DNA from: Limosilactobacillus reuteri subsp. reuteri | GTDB lineage: Bacteria; Bacillota; Bacilli; Lactobacillales; Lactobacillaceae | Assembly: GCF_000016825.1 (NCBI RefSeq) | Contig: NC_009513.1 | Span: 1,682,501 to 1,746,500, forward strand | Length of the DNA stretch: 64,000 nucleotides | Direction: 5' to 3' | Part shown: positions 35,117 to 43,771 of the stretch, in pieces | Position numbering within the stretch: the stretch's first letter is position 1 | Layout of the letters: the number at the start of each line of letters is the position of its first letter | The notes under the pieces: generated by a model | Seen by the model: the letters and a program-made list of their open reading frames with translations, nothing else | What the model was told of the DNA's origin: nothing | Databases searched by the model: none | Translations under genes and position numbers: made by a program

Positions 35117-35131
35117 TCGTAAGCGGTCTCA
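35117..35131 (+). promoter_or_regulatory. Candidate CcpA (cre) site upstream of the nucleoside hydrolase gene
   Basis: TCGTAAGCGGTCTCA fits the cre consensus with one mismatch (C for T at the second position). It lies between the divergent ferredoxin reductase and nucleoside hydrolase genes, so it could act on either. Consensus-based inference. Confidence 0.4.
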
Positions 35132-35215
35132 AATTTTAATTGTAATTATTCAAAATTTAAATTAACATATTATATACAGAGATTGATTTTGCTTAAAATT
35201 GGAGGAATAAATACT

Positions 35216-36178
35216 ATGGCAAAACGTAAAATGATTCTTGATTTAGATACTGGTGTTGATGACGCTTTAGCTATTGCCTATGCGCTCGCTGACCCAGAAG
35301 TTGATCTAATCGGAATTGTAAGTTCATATGGTAACAACCTATTAGATGTTTGTGCCGAAAACAGCCTTAAATTATTGGAATTATTAGGTCACACTGATAT
35401 TCCAGTATTTAAGGGTCTTCCACATTCATGCACTACTGACCACTTTGATGTAATGCAAGTTTCAAAGGATATCCACGGTGATAACGGTATCGGTGATGTT
35501 GAATTACCTGCGCCAAGTCGGGCTCTTGAAGAACAATCCGGTGTTGATTTCTACATCGAAGCTGCTCACAAGTATGGCAAGAACTTAATCATCATCCCTA
35601 CTGGTCCAATGACAAACTTAGCTGCTGCCTTGAAGAAGGATCCTGAAATTGCTGACTTGATTGGTAATGTCACATTCATGGGTGGTGCCTTAACTGTTGA
35701 AGGTAATGTTACTCCTGTCGCAGAAGCTAACATTAACCAAGATCCAAAGGCTGCCGATGAAGTAATGAAGTCCAACTTGCCACTTACGATGGTTGGTCTT
35801 GATGTTACTCTTCGGACCCTCCTTACTAAGAACGAAACAAAGCAATGGCGTGAATTAGGCACTACTTCCGGTAAGGCTTTTGCTGATATTACCGACTTCT
35901 ACATCGACGCTTACTACAACCTTGATATTGATAAGCGTGGTTGTGCCCTCCACGATCCATTAGCTGTTGGTGTTAGTATTGACCCATCATTTGTTTCAAC
36001 CATTAGCTTATTCATGAAGGTTGTTTACCAAGAAGGACCTTACTATGGTCGAACAATTGGTGACAACGCTAAGTTAAACGATCCTAACCCTAATGTTAAG
36101 GTTGCCGTTAACGTTGACAAAGAACGTTACCTCAAGGCCTTCATGGATCGCTTAAACAAGCTTTTCAAAGAAAACTAA
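35216..36178 (+). CDS. Nucleoside hydrolase (inosine/uridine-preferring)
   Basis: Cleaves ribonucleosides to base and ribose, feeding salvage and pentose use; cytoplasmic. 320 residues. Seen: calcium-binding DLDTGVDDALAIAYAL near 8-23, IIPTGPMTNLAAAL near 120, the MGGALTVEGNVTPVAEANI active-site stretch near 155-173, and HDPLAV near 245. ATG 35216 follows GGAGG by ten bases; the upstream in-frame start at 35183 has none. Monocistronic. Terminator 36187-36229. Confidence 0.92.
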   Translation: MAKRKMILDLDTGVDDALAIAYALADPEVDLIGIVSSYGNNLLDVCAENSLKLLELLGHTDIPVFKGLPHSCTTDHFDVMQVSKDIHGDNGIGDVELPAPSRALEEQSGVDFYIEAAHKYGKNLIIIPTGPMTNLAAALKKDPEIADLIGNVTFMGGALTVEGNVTPVAEANINQDPKAADEVMKSNLPLTMVGLDVTLRTLLTKNETKQWRELGTTSGKAFADITDFYIDAYYNLDIDKRGCALHDPLAVGVSIDPSFVSTISLFMKVVYQEGPYYGRTIGDNAKLNDPNPNVKVAVNVDKERYLKAFMDRLNKLFKEN

Positions 36179-36186
36179 ATTTAATT

Positions 36187-36229
36187 AAGAGGCTGTTGAA
36201 AAAACTTAGTTTTTAACGGCCTCTTTATT
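36187..36229 (+). terminator. Intrinsic terminator after the nucleoside hydrolase gene
   Basis: AAGAGGCTGTT (36187-36197) pairs with AACGGCCTCTT (36215-36225) with one G-U pair, then Ts. Confidence 0.85.
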
Positions 36230-36252
36230 TATACAAATATTGTTAAGATATC

Positions 36253-36364
36253 GTGGAAATTAACCATAAGGCTCGAGGCTAAGTCCGTACGATAATCAGC
36301 CCGTGCCGTGCTAATCACCGTTCTATCCTTAGCCCACCGCCTTGTCGAGAAGGTTAATTCCCAC
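36253..36364 (-). ncRNA. Candidate structured RNA, unassigned
   Basis: 112 bases able to fold as one long rod: P1 36253-36265 with 36352-36364 (13 bp), P2 36268-36272 with 36339-36343, P3 36277-36283 with 36328-36334, closing a 44-base apical region rich in conserved-looking GGTGATTAGCACGG. The one imperfect P1 position is a G-U pair only if the minus strand is transcribed (A/C on plus). No terminator T run follows. It lies between the nucleoside hydrolase and alcohol dehydrogenase genes and has no open frame. It could equally be a palindromic DNA repeat. Confidence 0.4.
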
Positions 36365-36469
36365 TCACTTTCATTTTACAAGGCGTTATTCTCCTGTTTT
36401 TCTTCGATAGTTGTTATAATAAAATTTGTAAAGGATTGTTTTTGATTTTACTAAGGAAGTGTCTTATCA

Positions 36470-37225
36470 ATGGGTCGTTTAGATAATAAAGTTGCAATTA
36501 TTACTGGTGGTTCTAAAGGAATTGGAGCTGCTGTCGCAAAAAAGTTTATCGAAGAAGGCGCAAAGGTTGTTTTAACCGCTCGGAAGATGGATGAGGGACA
36601 AAAAGTCGCTGACCAACTAGGTGACAATGCGATCTTTATCCAACAAGACGTTGCTCGGAAAGGAGACTGGGACCGGGTAATCCGCCAAACTGTCCAAGTC
36701 TTTGGGAAGCTCAATATTGTGGTTAACAATGCGGGAATTGCCGAATACGCCGATGTTGAGAAGACGGACGCTGAAATTTGGGATAAAACAATTGCCGTTA
36801 ACCTTACCGGTACGATGTGGGGAACTAAGCTCGGTATTGAAGCAATGAAGAACAACGGGGAAAAGAATTCAATCATCAATATGTCATCCATTGAAGGACT
36901 AATTGGTGATCCTGATCTCTTTGCATACAATGCTTCTAAGGGTGGTGTCCGCCTCTTAACTAAGTCCGCTGCGCTTGATTGTGCCCGGAAAGGCTATGAC
37001 ATCCGTGTAAATACAATTCATCCTGGTTATATCTCAACTCCACTAGTTGATAATTTGGTCAAGGATGATCCAAAAGCAGAAGGACACCTAGAAAGCCTTC
37101 ATCCCCTTGGCCGTCTTGGAAAGCCAGAAGAGATTGCTAACCTCGCTTTATACCTTGCTTCAGATGAATCAAGCTTTAGTACTGGTTCGGAATTTGTCGC
37201 TGATGGTGGCTATACGGCTCAATAA
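36470..37225 (+). CDS. Short-chain dehydrogenase, R-specific alcohol dehydrogenase-like
   Basis: NADP(H)-type SDR of 251 residues. Seen: GGSKGIGAAVA near 14-24, NNAGIAEYADV near 87, catalytic Ser-Tyr-Lys as INMSS near 141 and YNASKGG near 155, and the C-terminal TGSEFVADGGYTAQ, almost the ending of the L. brevis R-specific alcohol dehydrogenase as I recall it. The enzyme probably reduces ketones or acetoin-like substrates; the in vivo substrate is unknown. TATAAT at about 36415 is a good -10. Terminator 37231-37279. Confidence 0.9.
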   Translation: MGRLDNKVAIITGGSKGIGAAVAKKFIEEGAKVVLTARKMDEGQKVADQLGDNAIFIQQDVARKGDWDRVIRQTVQVFGKLNIVVNNAGIAEYADVEKTDAEIWDKTIAVNLTGTMWGTKLGIEAMKNNGEKNSIINMSSIEGLIGDPDLFAYNASKGGVRLLTKSAALDCARKGYDIRVNTIHPGYISTPLVDNLVKDDPKAEGHLESLHPLGRLGKPEEIANLALYLASDESSFSTGSEFVADGGYTAQ

Positions 37226-37230
37226 AAAAC

Positions 37231-37279
37231 AAAACAAAAGGATCATTGCCAAACTAGATGACAGTGATCCTTTTGTTTT
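37231..37279. terminator. Bidirectional terminator between SDR and TauE-type genes
   Basis: 18-bp stem: 37231-37248 with 37262-37279 (AAAACAAAAGGATCATTG / CAGTGATCCTTTTGTTTT), one wobble. Used by both convergent genes. Confidence 0.9.
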
Positions 37280-38063
37280 AAATTAAATTCCGAATTACCA
37301 ATGAAACTGCCAAAATCAATGATCCAACCCCGACAATTATTTGCATAAGACGGCCAGGCAGGTGGCGAACAATAATCGGTCCTAAGTAGCCCCCGATTAC
37401 ATTTCCAATCATCAACGGAATAACATAATTCCAATAAATTGTCGTCTCAAGTGCGAACACTATCCAGGATGTTGTATTTGTAACAGTCATCGCAACATTT
37501 TTTAGCGCATTATTAACTGCAAAGCTCTTTTGCCGATTGATCACTGTCAGCAAGGTTAGCATTAACACTCCGGCGCCGGCATTAAAGAAGCCCGAATAGA
37601 TCCCAACAATAAAAATACCAATGATTGATAAAAATTGGCCAATCCGTGATTTACCAAATAATTTACTGTTTCCTGCCATCGTCCCTGTACTTTGCTTCGG
37701 ATGATGGGGAAATAACAAGATAATTCCAGCTAACGCAATGCATAATGGCACCAGTTCCGCAAACCACTTACTGGGGACAGCAAACAGTAAAAAAGCCCCA
37801 ATAACGGAACCAGCAAATACCAATGGCAGAATAATCCATAATTGCCGGCGATTATGCTCTAATTCCTTAAACGATGAAAAGACCGAACTATAGTTACCAG
37901 TGACTGTCGAAAAAGCACTCGTTACGTTTGCCATCACTGGCGGTAATCCTAGTGCAAGCAGTGATGGGTACGAGACTAGTGATGCTAAACCAGCGGCTGC
38001 ACTAATAATCCCCGAAAGAATCCCAATTCCTAGTAATAATAAAACAAAAACTACTCCACTCAT
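37278..38063 (-). CDS. TauE/SafE family exporter (sulfite/organic anion type)
   Basis: Membrane protein of 261 residues, about eight segments. Seen: the two repeats of the TauE/SafE (DUF81) family, one near the N-terminus with GIISAAAGLASLVSYPSLLALGLPP and one in the second half with GIYSGFFNAGAGVLMLTLL. Family members export sulfite, sulfoacetate or similar anions; the substrate here is not shown. Weak ribosome site (GGGATGG) upstream of ATG 38063. Divergent from the thiamine-precursor transporter operon. Confidence 0.88.
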   Translation of the reverse strand: MSGVVFVLLLLGIGILSGIISAAAGLASLVSYPSLLALGLPPVMANVTSAFSTVTGNYSSVFSSFKELEHNRRQLWIILPLVFAGSVIGAFLLFAVPSKWFAELVPLCIALAGIILLFPHHPKQSTGTMAGNSKLFGKSRIGQFLSIIGIFIVGIYSGFFNAGAGVLMLTLLTVINRQKSFAVNNALKNVAMTVTNTTSWIVFALETTIYWNYVIPLMIGNVIGGYLGPIIVRHLPGRLMQIIVGVGSLILAVSLVIRNLI

Positions 38064-38178
38064 TTCTTAAACCATCCCTTTTAAATGCTAGTGTTAATTG
38101 TAAACCACTTTTCTAAGATAAGTAACCTAATTAACGATTTGCATTTCGTTATAATATTAGCTATGATAATAGAGAATA

Positions 38179-38249
38179 AATCTGGGGTGCCAAACGGCTG
38201 AGATAATACCCATTGAACCTGCTCTGGTTAATACCAGCGAAGGGAGATT
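38179..38249 (+). promoter_or_regulatory. TPP riboswitch (THI element)
   Basis: Shows the conserved thiamine pyrophosphate aptamer: TCTGGGGTGCC, then GGCTGAGATAATACCC, TTGAACCTG, GGTTAATACCAGC and GAAGGGAGA, with P1 TCT/AGA closing. It is followed 25 bases later by a perfect terminator hairpin and then by ykoE, so it turns off the operon when TPP is high. Confidence 0.95.
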
Positions 38250-38271
38250 CAGTGATATTAACTTAATGATT

Positions 38272-38303
38272 AACTCCATGATTTTTTGTCATGGAGTTTT
38301 TTT
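38272..38303 (+). terminator. Riboswitch-controlled terminator before ykoE
   Basis: AACTCCATGA (38272-38281) pairs exactly with TCATGGAGTT (38289-38298), then T7. Expression platform of the TPP riboswitch. Confidence 0.92.
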
Positions 38304-38329
38304 GCCCTTATATCTTAAGGAGTTTTATT

Positions 38330-38890
38330 ATGACTAAACGTTCATTACATTTGCGTGACATTATTTTGCTTGCCCTAATTGGAATTATTTTTGGTGTAAT
38401 TTATTTTGCAGCCGGCTTTGTCTATAACGGGCTAACTGTTCTGCTGACACCAATTGGTTATGGTCCAATGGCTAACGATTTAACAATGGGAATCTGGTGT
38501 ATGGCTGGACCGCTTGCCGGCTTTTTGCTTCGGACACCGGGAGCGGCTTTCTTTGGTGAGTTTTTGGGAGCCGCCGTTGAAATGCTTCTCGGCGATCAGT
38601 GGGGAGCAGCCAACCTAATTTCTGGAGCAGTTCAAGGTATCGGGTCTGAGTTAGGTTTTACTTTTACGCTTTATAAAATGTATAACTGGTTGACCTTACT
38701 CATCTCATCCCTCACCCTTACATTTGTTACCTTTGGCTGGGATTGGTTCCGCAATGGTTATAATCACTTCAGCGGACAAATGCTCATTATTATGCTTATT
38801 GCGCGCTTCATTTCAATGTTTGTCTTCTCTGGAATTCTGGTTAAATTGATTACTAATCTTCTCCAACGAGCCCACTTAATTAAACACTAA
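38330..38890 (+). CDS. ykoE: Thiamine-precursor ECF transporter S component YkoE
   Basis: Membrane substrate-binding subunit for the thiamine pyrimidine precursor (HMP) or related compounds, 186 residues. Seen: six hydrophobic segments with the YkoE patterns GVIYFAAGFVYNGL near 19-32 and GEFLGAAVEMLLGDQWG near 74-90. The start is ATG 38330 with AAGGAG ahead; the longer frame begins inside the terminator. First gene behind the TPP riboswitch, followed by ykoD and ykoC. Confidence 0.93.
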   Translation: MTKRSLHLRDIILLALIGIIFGVIYFAAGFVYNGLTVLLTPIGYGPMANDLTMGIWCMAGPLAGFLLRTPGAAFFGEFLGAAVEMLLGDQWGAANLISGAVQGIGSELGFTFTLYKMYNWLTLLISSLTLTFVTFGWDWFRNGYNHFSGQMLIIMLIARFISMFVFSGILVKLITNLLQRAHLIKH

Positions 38891-38894
38891 GACT

Positions 38895-40277
38895 ATGAAA
38901 AATATACGATTTAATGATCTTTCATTTAATTTTGATCAGCAACCAATCCTTAAAAATATCACCGCCGAATTTACGGCCGGAAAGATTCACTTACTTACTG
39001 GGGTCTCTGGGAGCGGTAAATCCACCATTCTCAAGTTAATTGCTGGTCTCCTGCCTAAATATGGTGGTGAAATAGTTACTGGAGCAGTCGATGTACCAAC
39101 AGATGCTCAAATTGGGATGGTATTTCAAGATCCGTTAATGCAATTTGCCCTTGATACGCCACGCCACGAATTAGAATTCACCCTAGAAAATTGCCAGGTA
39201 CCCACTGACAAAATTCCAGAGCGCGTTAAAGAAGCTTTACAATTTGGTAAAGTTGATGATCTTGCTAACCGGTTAATCACCACTCTTTCCGGTGGGCAAC
39301 AACAGCGCGTGGCTTTAGCAGCTGCTACAGCAATGCAACCAAACGTGCTTTTATTAGACGAACCCTTTGCCAATATTGATGAAGAAAACCGCCAACTTAT
39401 CCTTAAACAATTAGTCCGCCTCAACAGTGACTATCACACAACAATTATCATTACTGACCACGATTTGCATGGTTACGAGCGACTACATCCACTGGTTTGG
39501 CAATTAGCTAAGGGGCGCCTTGCCCAGCTTTCCACTAAAAATAGTAACCAACTTTTGACAGCGAGCGCTACTCCCCAAATTACCACTGCTCTTCCCCCGT
39601 CAACCTTACCTGTGATTATCAAATTTGATGAATTAGCAATAAAAAGAGGGAATCATTTCTTACTTTTACCAACCAATTTAGGCATTGTTAAAAATAAAAT
39701 AACTTTATTAACGGGGCCAAATGGGATTGGTAAATCTACCCTTCTAAAAGCAATTGCCCGACTTTTAAAATATGAAGGAAAGATTGACTATGCGGGGGAA
39801 AGCATTCAAAAAATATCACCTGGGAAATATTACAAGCATCTGGGATTAATTTTTCAACATGCAAACGATCAATTCCTAAATGTAACTGTTGGCGAAGAAC
39901 TGGCATTGGGCTTTAAGACTTGCCAGAATCCCTATTTTAGCCAACAACAAGTCAACGAAGCATTAGCAGCTCTTGGTCTGAACGGAAGAGAAGATCAAGT
40001 TGTTTATTCTTTAAGCGGTGGTCAAAAGAAAAAGCTGCAAATCTTGCTGATGTTAATGCGCGGACAAGAAACATTATTACTGGATGAACCATTCACTGGT
40101 TTAGATCCAGCATCTTTAAAGACTGTCCTACAACTAATCAAAGCATCCCAAAAAGAAAAACCACAGACTTTGCTAATTGTTAGTCATCAATTAAGCGGAC
40201 TTGATGGTTTCATTGATTATCATCTTACAATGAATCATCAACGTCTTAATTATGTTGGAGGGAGTTATGAATCCTAG
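38895..40277 (+). CDS. ykoD: ECF transporter ATP-binding protein YkoD (two ATPase domains)
   Basis: 460 residues holding two ABC ATPase domains in tandem. Domain 1: Walker A GVSGSGKST near 36, LSGGQQQRVALAAA near 133, Walker B LLLDEPF near 155. Domain 2: GPNGIGKST near 276, LSGGQKKKLQ near 375, LLLDEPFTGLD near 395. It energises the YkoE/YkoC transporter. There is no own ribosome site: it begins four bases after the ykoE stop, so translation is coupled. It overlaps ykoC by 11 bases. Confidence 0.93.
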   Translation: MKNIRFNDLSFNFDQQPILKNITAEFTAGKIHLLTGVSGSGKSTILKLIAGLLPKYGGEIVTGAVDVPTDAQIGMVFQDPLMQFALDTPRHELEFTLENCQVPTDKIPERVKEALQFGKVDDLANRLITTLSGGQQQRVALAAATAMQPNVLLLDEPFANIDEENRQLILKQLVRLNSDYHTTIIITDHDLHGYERLHPLVWQLAKGRLAQLSTKNSNQLLTASATPQITTALPPSTLPVIIKFDELAIKRGNHFLLLPTNLGIVKNKITLLTGPNGIGKSTLLKAIARLLKYEGKIDYAGESIQKISPGKYYKHLGLIFQHANDQFLNVTVGEELALGFKTCQNPYFSQQQVNEALAALGLNGREDQVVYSLSGGQKKKLQILLMLMRGQETLLLDEPFTGLDPASLKTVLQLIKASQKEKPQTLLIVSHQLSGLDGFIDYHLTMNHQRLNYVGGSYES

Positions 40278-40920
40278 TTTAAAATTATTACTTGTTATTT
40301 TGCTTTCACTTGAGCTGACTTTTGTGACTAAGCTGTGGATTAACCTGATTGTCATTGTAGTGTGTTTGCTAATCCTTATTCATCAGCGATTTCACTGGCG
40401 ACAATTTTGCTGGTTGGCTTTTGTCCCTCTCTTTCCGGCACTAGCTATTTTCATTACAATTGTCTTCTTTAGTCCTAGTCATAGTCTCTTCGATGGAACC
40501 GTTCTTTTCAGCCGACTCTATGTTTATGTCTGCCTTGGAACAGTCTTTACGTTTACAACCGATACCTTAACGCTTGCTCGCTCATTAGAACAAAATTGTC
40601 ACCTTCCCAGCAAATACGCTTATGGGGTGCTCGCCGCTCTTAATCTAATTCCGAAAATGAAACAAGCCGTTACAACTATTTATACGGCCGGACAAATGCG
40701 AGGTGTTAATTTACATTGGTGGTCACCAACGCTCTACTTCAAAGCGATTCTGGTTGCGATTCAATGGTCAGATCAATTAGCGCAGGTCATGGAATCACAC
40801 GGTTTCGTTGAAGGACAAGCACGAACAGCTACCGTGGATATCCCGATTACCAGCCACGATTGGCTTTCTTTTTTTAGTATTATTTGCCTTGTACAGATAA
40901 TTGTAATTGCGCTCCCTTGA
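40267..40920 (+). CDS. ykoC: ECF transporter T component YkoC
   Basis: Energy-coupling membrane subunit (EcfT/CbiQ-like), 217 residues, about five to six segments. Seen: the coupling-helix region with GQMRGVNLHWWSP near 145 (x-x-A-x-x-x-R-G type) and a second helix near 172. ATG 40267 follows GGAGGGAG; the upstream in-frame ATG 40252 is inside ykoD with no site. Last gene of the operon; no clear terminator before 40962. Confidence 0.9.
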   Translation: MNPSLKLLLVILLSLELTFVTKLWINLIVIVVCLLILIHQRFHWRQFCWLAFVPLFPALAIFITIVFFSPSHSLFDGTVLFSRLYVYVCLGTVFTFTTDTLTLARSLEQNCHLPSKYAYGVLAALNLIPKMKQAVTTIYTAGQMRGVNLHWWSPTLYFKAILVAIQWSDQLAQVMESHGFVEGQARTATVDIPITSHDWLSFFSIICLVQIIVIALP

Positions 40921-40961
40921 GTTTTCATGCGATAATAATATAAAAAGAAAGGACTGATATA

Positions 40962-41303
40962 GTGAACGATAATAATTTAACGGACCGGATCGTTAACGCT
41001 TTATCCTATTTAAGCATCTTATTTTTACCAGTTATCTTTCCACTAATTGTGTGGATAATTGCCAAAAGCAGTGATCGACCAACTATTGCCAAAAACGCTC
41101 GCTATGCATTTTGGAGTCAAATTTTCCCATTGTTATATGTAATAGGTGCAATTTTAGTCTTTAGTGTCTTTTCATTAAACCCCGCTAACTTCCACGGGGG
41201 CGCATTGTTTGGAATTCTCCTAACATTTGCTCTTTTATTAGCCCTTTTGTTATTTATTTATAATATTGCCATGGCCGTAAAAATGCTGATTGGCCGTGAA
41301 TAA
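40962..41303 (+). CDS. DUF4870-type small membrane protein
   Basis: 113 residues with three hydrophobic segments. Seen: LSYLSILFLPVIFPLIVWII near 13-32 and the mid-protein ARYAFWSQIFPLLY, the layout of the DUF4870 family of unknown function. Start GTG 40962 with AAAGGAC upstream. It lies behind ykoC with a 41-base gap and may be partly read through from that operon. Terminator 41321-41363. Confidence 0.8.
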   Translation: MNDNNLTDRIVNALSYLSILFLPVIFPLIVWIIAKSSDRPTIAKNARYAFWSQIFPLLYVIGAILVFSVFSLNPANFHGGALFGILLTFALLLALLLFIYNIAMAVKMLIGRE

Positions 41304-41320
41304 GCTTAAGTAAGAGAGTA

Positions 41321-41363
41321 GAGACCAGGAAATGCTAGTATTTTCCCGGTCTCTCATTTTTTA
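41321..41363 (+). terminator. Intrinsic terminator after the DUF4870 gene
   Basis: GAGACCAGGAAA (41321-41332) pairs with TTTCCCGGTCTC (41342-41353) with one mismatch. T run follows. Confidence 0.85.
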
Positions 41364-41392
41364 TCCAAAATATCAAGTGAGGTGATTAATCG

Positions 41393-43354
41393 ATGGAAAT
41401 GATTTTAGGCATTGTTCTTCTATTGACTGCTGTTGTTGCAGCTAATGTTGTTCATCTTGTTTACCCTAAGATTCCACTATCCATCTATCAAATTATTGCA
41501 GGAATTCTTTTAGCATCCCTGCCTACTGAGGCCACTAACTTTACCATGCATCCAGAATTATTCATGATGGTGATTATTGCTCCTTTAATGTTTAATGACG
41601 GGCAGAACCAATCATTCCGTTATCTTTCAAGCAATATCAAATCGATCCTATCAATGACTGTTGGATTAGCACTTGTAACGGTCTTGATTACTGGTAGCTT
41701 TTTACATTGGCTTCAACCAGCAACGTTCTCCTTAGCACTTGCCTTTATGTTGGCCGCGATTGTTACGCCGACTGATGCGGTCGCTGTAAAGTCAATTACT
41801 ACTAATATGAAGGTACCGAAAAATGTTAATGGTGCTCTGGAATATGAATCCCTCTTTAATGATGCATCGGGAATTGTGCTTTTAGACTTGGCGCTGGAAA
41901 CCTACCGTTCTGGACAATTTTCGCTTGGTCATGGAATCTGGATCTTTGTTTATGTTTTCTTTGGCGGAATTATCTTCGGAGCAGTGTTAGGGAGCCTGTT
42001 AATTAGTCTCCGTATTAGTTTGATGCGGAAGCACGTTGATATTGGCTCCATCGTTATTCCGATCAACGTAATGACTCCCATCGTTGTTTACTGGTTGGCT
42101 GAAGAACTACACCTTTCAGGAATCCTAGCCGTCGTTGCAGCGGGCGTTGTTCATAGTATCCTCTATGATCGAATGCGGCTTACATCTACTAAAGTACAAA
42201 TGTCTACTACTACTATCTGGAATATCATTAGCGATGCGTTAAACGGGTTAGTATTTGTCCTTTTAGGGGTGATGCTTCCGCAGGTACTTGGAAGGACTTC
42301 TTGGCAAAATCTGGGTGCAATCGTTGCCTTAGCCTTTGCTATCTATATTATTACAACCCTCTTAAGATTTTTATGGGTCCGGTTTAAGTTCGTCAACATT
42401 CAATCGACTAACCTTAACCGTGATAGTCTCTTAATGGCGTTAGGAGGAATTCACGGAACGATCACTCTGGCATTAGCATTCTCGTTGCCAGTACTGATTA
42501 ATAACCATCAATTTGCTTTCCGTAATTCAATGATCCTGATTGCCGCAATTGTTATTTTGATTAGTATTGCTGTCGGCGCAATTGGGTATCCAATTATTTT
42601 ACCGCCTAAATCTAAGAGCTATTCGAAGAGTGAATTTCAAAAAGAACTTATTAAAACAGTTCAATATGCTATTAATGAGCTACGGACTTCAGAAAAATAT
42701 TCACCAGAAAAAGCGGCTGTTATTGACCAATTGAGTAGTCAAATGACGCAATACCATGAATTCAATCGCAACGTTTATAGTCAATTAATGGGTAAAGCTC
42801 ATCAAATTGAATTGGCTACCTTAGACCGCCTTAACGAAGAAGGCCGAATCTCTGACAAGGAGGCCAAATTCCTCGTTAATTTTGTTACACGGTCGATTTT
42901 CCGCGTAAATAAACACAGCTTTCTTGAATTATGGGTCATCTTATGGCACCGGTTAAAATGGCGTTTTATTCGCTACCGCCATCTCAAAAAAGGCTCCCGC
43001 TACAATGTGGGGCCAAAATATCAATTAACCAAGGAACAGCGCACTGAAACAGCGGAGATCCTAGAAATAATTAATCGTGAAATCGATAAATACCTTCATT
43101 CGATTGAAACTCCACAGAACGCGAATGAAGTTGCCATGGTACGACGGACGTACTTCCAACGAAAACGATTCTTCCTGCACGATATTTCGATGGATACCGA
43201 CCTCATTACTTCTTTATTTATTGAGGCATTTCAGCTTGAGCACAGTTATGTTCAAATGCAACTTGCTGATGACCAATTTTCACAAGAATTGGCAAACGCA
43301 TTAAACGAACAGATCTCGACTGATGAATTGGTTTACACTCAATCATTAGACTAA
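41393..43354 (+). CDS. Na+/H+ antiporter, CPA1 family
   Basis: Monovalent cation/proton antiporter, 653 residues. Seen: about 12 membrane segments to residue 405, with the conserved FNDASGIVLLDLAL near 154-167 (Na+/H+ exchanger ND motif) and AAIVTPTDAVAVKSI near 122-136, followed by a hydrophilic C-terminal domain of about 245 residues, as in the YvgP/NhaK type. It uses the proton gradient to expel Na+ (or K+) and helps pH control. GTGAGGTG site, start ATG 41393. Terminator 43354-43397. Confidence 0.92.
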   Translation: MEMILGIVLLLTAVVAANVVHLVYPKIPLSIYQIIAGILLASLPTEATNFTMHPELFMMVIIAPLMFNDGQNQSFRYLSSNIKSILSMTVGLALVTVLITGSFLHWLQPATFSLALAFMLAAIVTPTDAVAVKSITTNMKVPKNVNGALEYESLFNDASGIVLLDLALETYRSGQFSLGHGIWIFVYVFFGGIIFGAVLGSLLISLRISLMRKHVDIGSIVIPINVMTPIVVYWLAEELHLSGILAVVAAGVVHSILYDRMRLTSTKVQMSTTTIWNIISDALNGLVFVLLGVMLPQVLGRTSWQNLGAIVALAFAIYIITTLLRFLWVRFKFVNIQSTNLNRDSLLMALGGIHGTITLALAFSLPVLINNHQFAFRNSMILIAAIVILISIAVGAIGYPIILPPKSKSYSKSEFQKELIKTVQYAINELRTSEKYSPEKAAVIDQLSSQMTQYHEFNRNVYSQLMGKAHQIELATLDRLNEEGRISDKEAKFLVNFVTRSIFRVNKHSFLELWVILWHRLKWRFIRYRHLKKGSRYNVGPKYQLTKEQRTETAEILEIINREIDKYLHSIETPQNANEVAMVRRTYFQRKRFFLHDISMDTDLITSLFIEAFQLEHSYVQMQLADDQFSQELANALNEQISTDELVYTQSLD

Positions 43355-43398
43355 AAAAGGAAATTGCTGCAAAATCTTGCAAAGCAATTTCCTTTTTA
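43354..43398. terminator. Bidirectional terminator after the antiporter gene
   Basis: Perfect 15-bp stem AAAAAGGAAATTGCT (43354-43368) with AGCAATTTCCTTTTT (43383-43397). It serves both convergent genes. Confidence 0.92.
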
Positions 43399-43401
43399 TG
43401 T

Positions 43402-43758
43402 TTAAAGAAATGTAAGTAAAAACGCAATCAATGCTGGTAAAAATTGAATTAGAATAATTTTTTTGGTTGCAGTAAGTGCACCAAATAATGCAACAACCAT
43501 CACAAAAACCAAGAGCATTTGCCATACTAATACTAAGGTTGCCCCACTAAATAACCAGTAACTGGCGATGATAGCTGCTCCTAAGGCTCCGTTATAAATA
43601 CCCTGGTTAGCGAATGAAACCCGGGCTTCATGCTGTTGCGTAAACTTAAGCGGTAAGTCAAACGCCTTGGCTTGCTGTGCCGGGTTACCAAAGATTTCTA
43701 AGGCCATAATCCCTAAATGTTCGATTGCAACAAACATCGTAACAATAATTGCAAGCAT
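43402..43758 (-). CDS. DUF1304 family membrane protein
   Basis: 118 residues with four hydrophobic segments. Seen: AIEHLGIMALEIFGNP near 11-26 and NQGIYNGALGAAI near 52, the DUF1304 pattern. Function unknown. GGAGGAAAAAG site before ATG 43758. Only 13 bases downstream of the alpha/beta hydrolase gene on the same strand, so probably one transcript. Confidence 0.88.
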   Translation of the reverse strand: MLAIIVTMFVAIEHLGIMALEIFGNPAQQAKAFDLPLKFTQQHEARVSFANQGIYNGALGAAIIASYWLFSGATLVLVWQMLLVFVMVVALFGALTATKKIILIQFLPALIAFLLTFL

Positions 43759-43771
43759 CTTTTTCCTCCAA

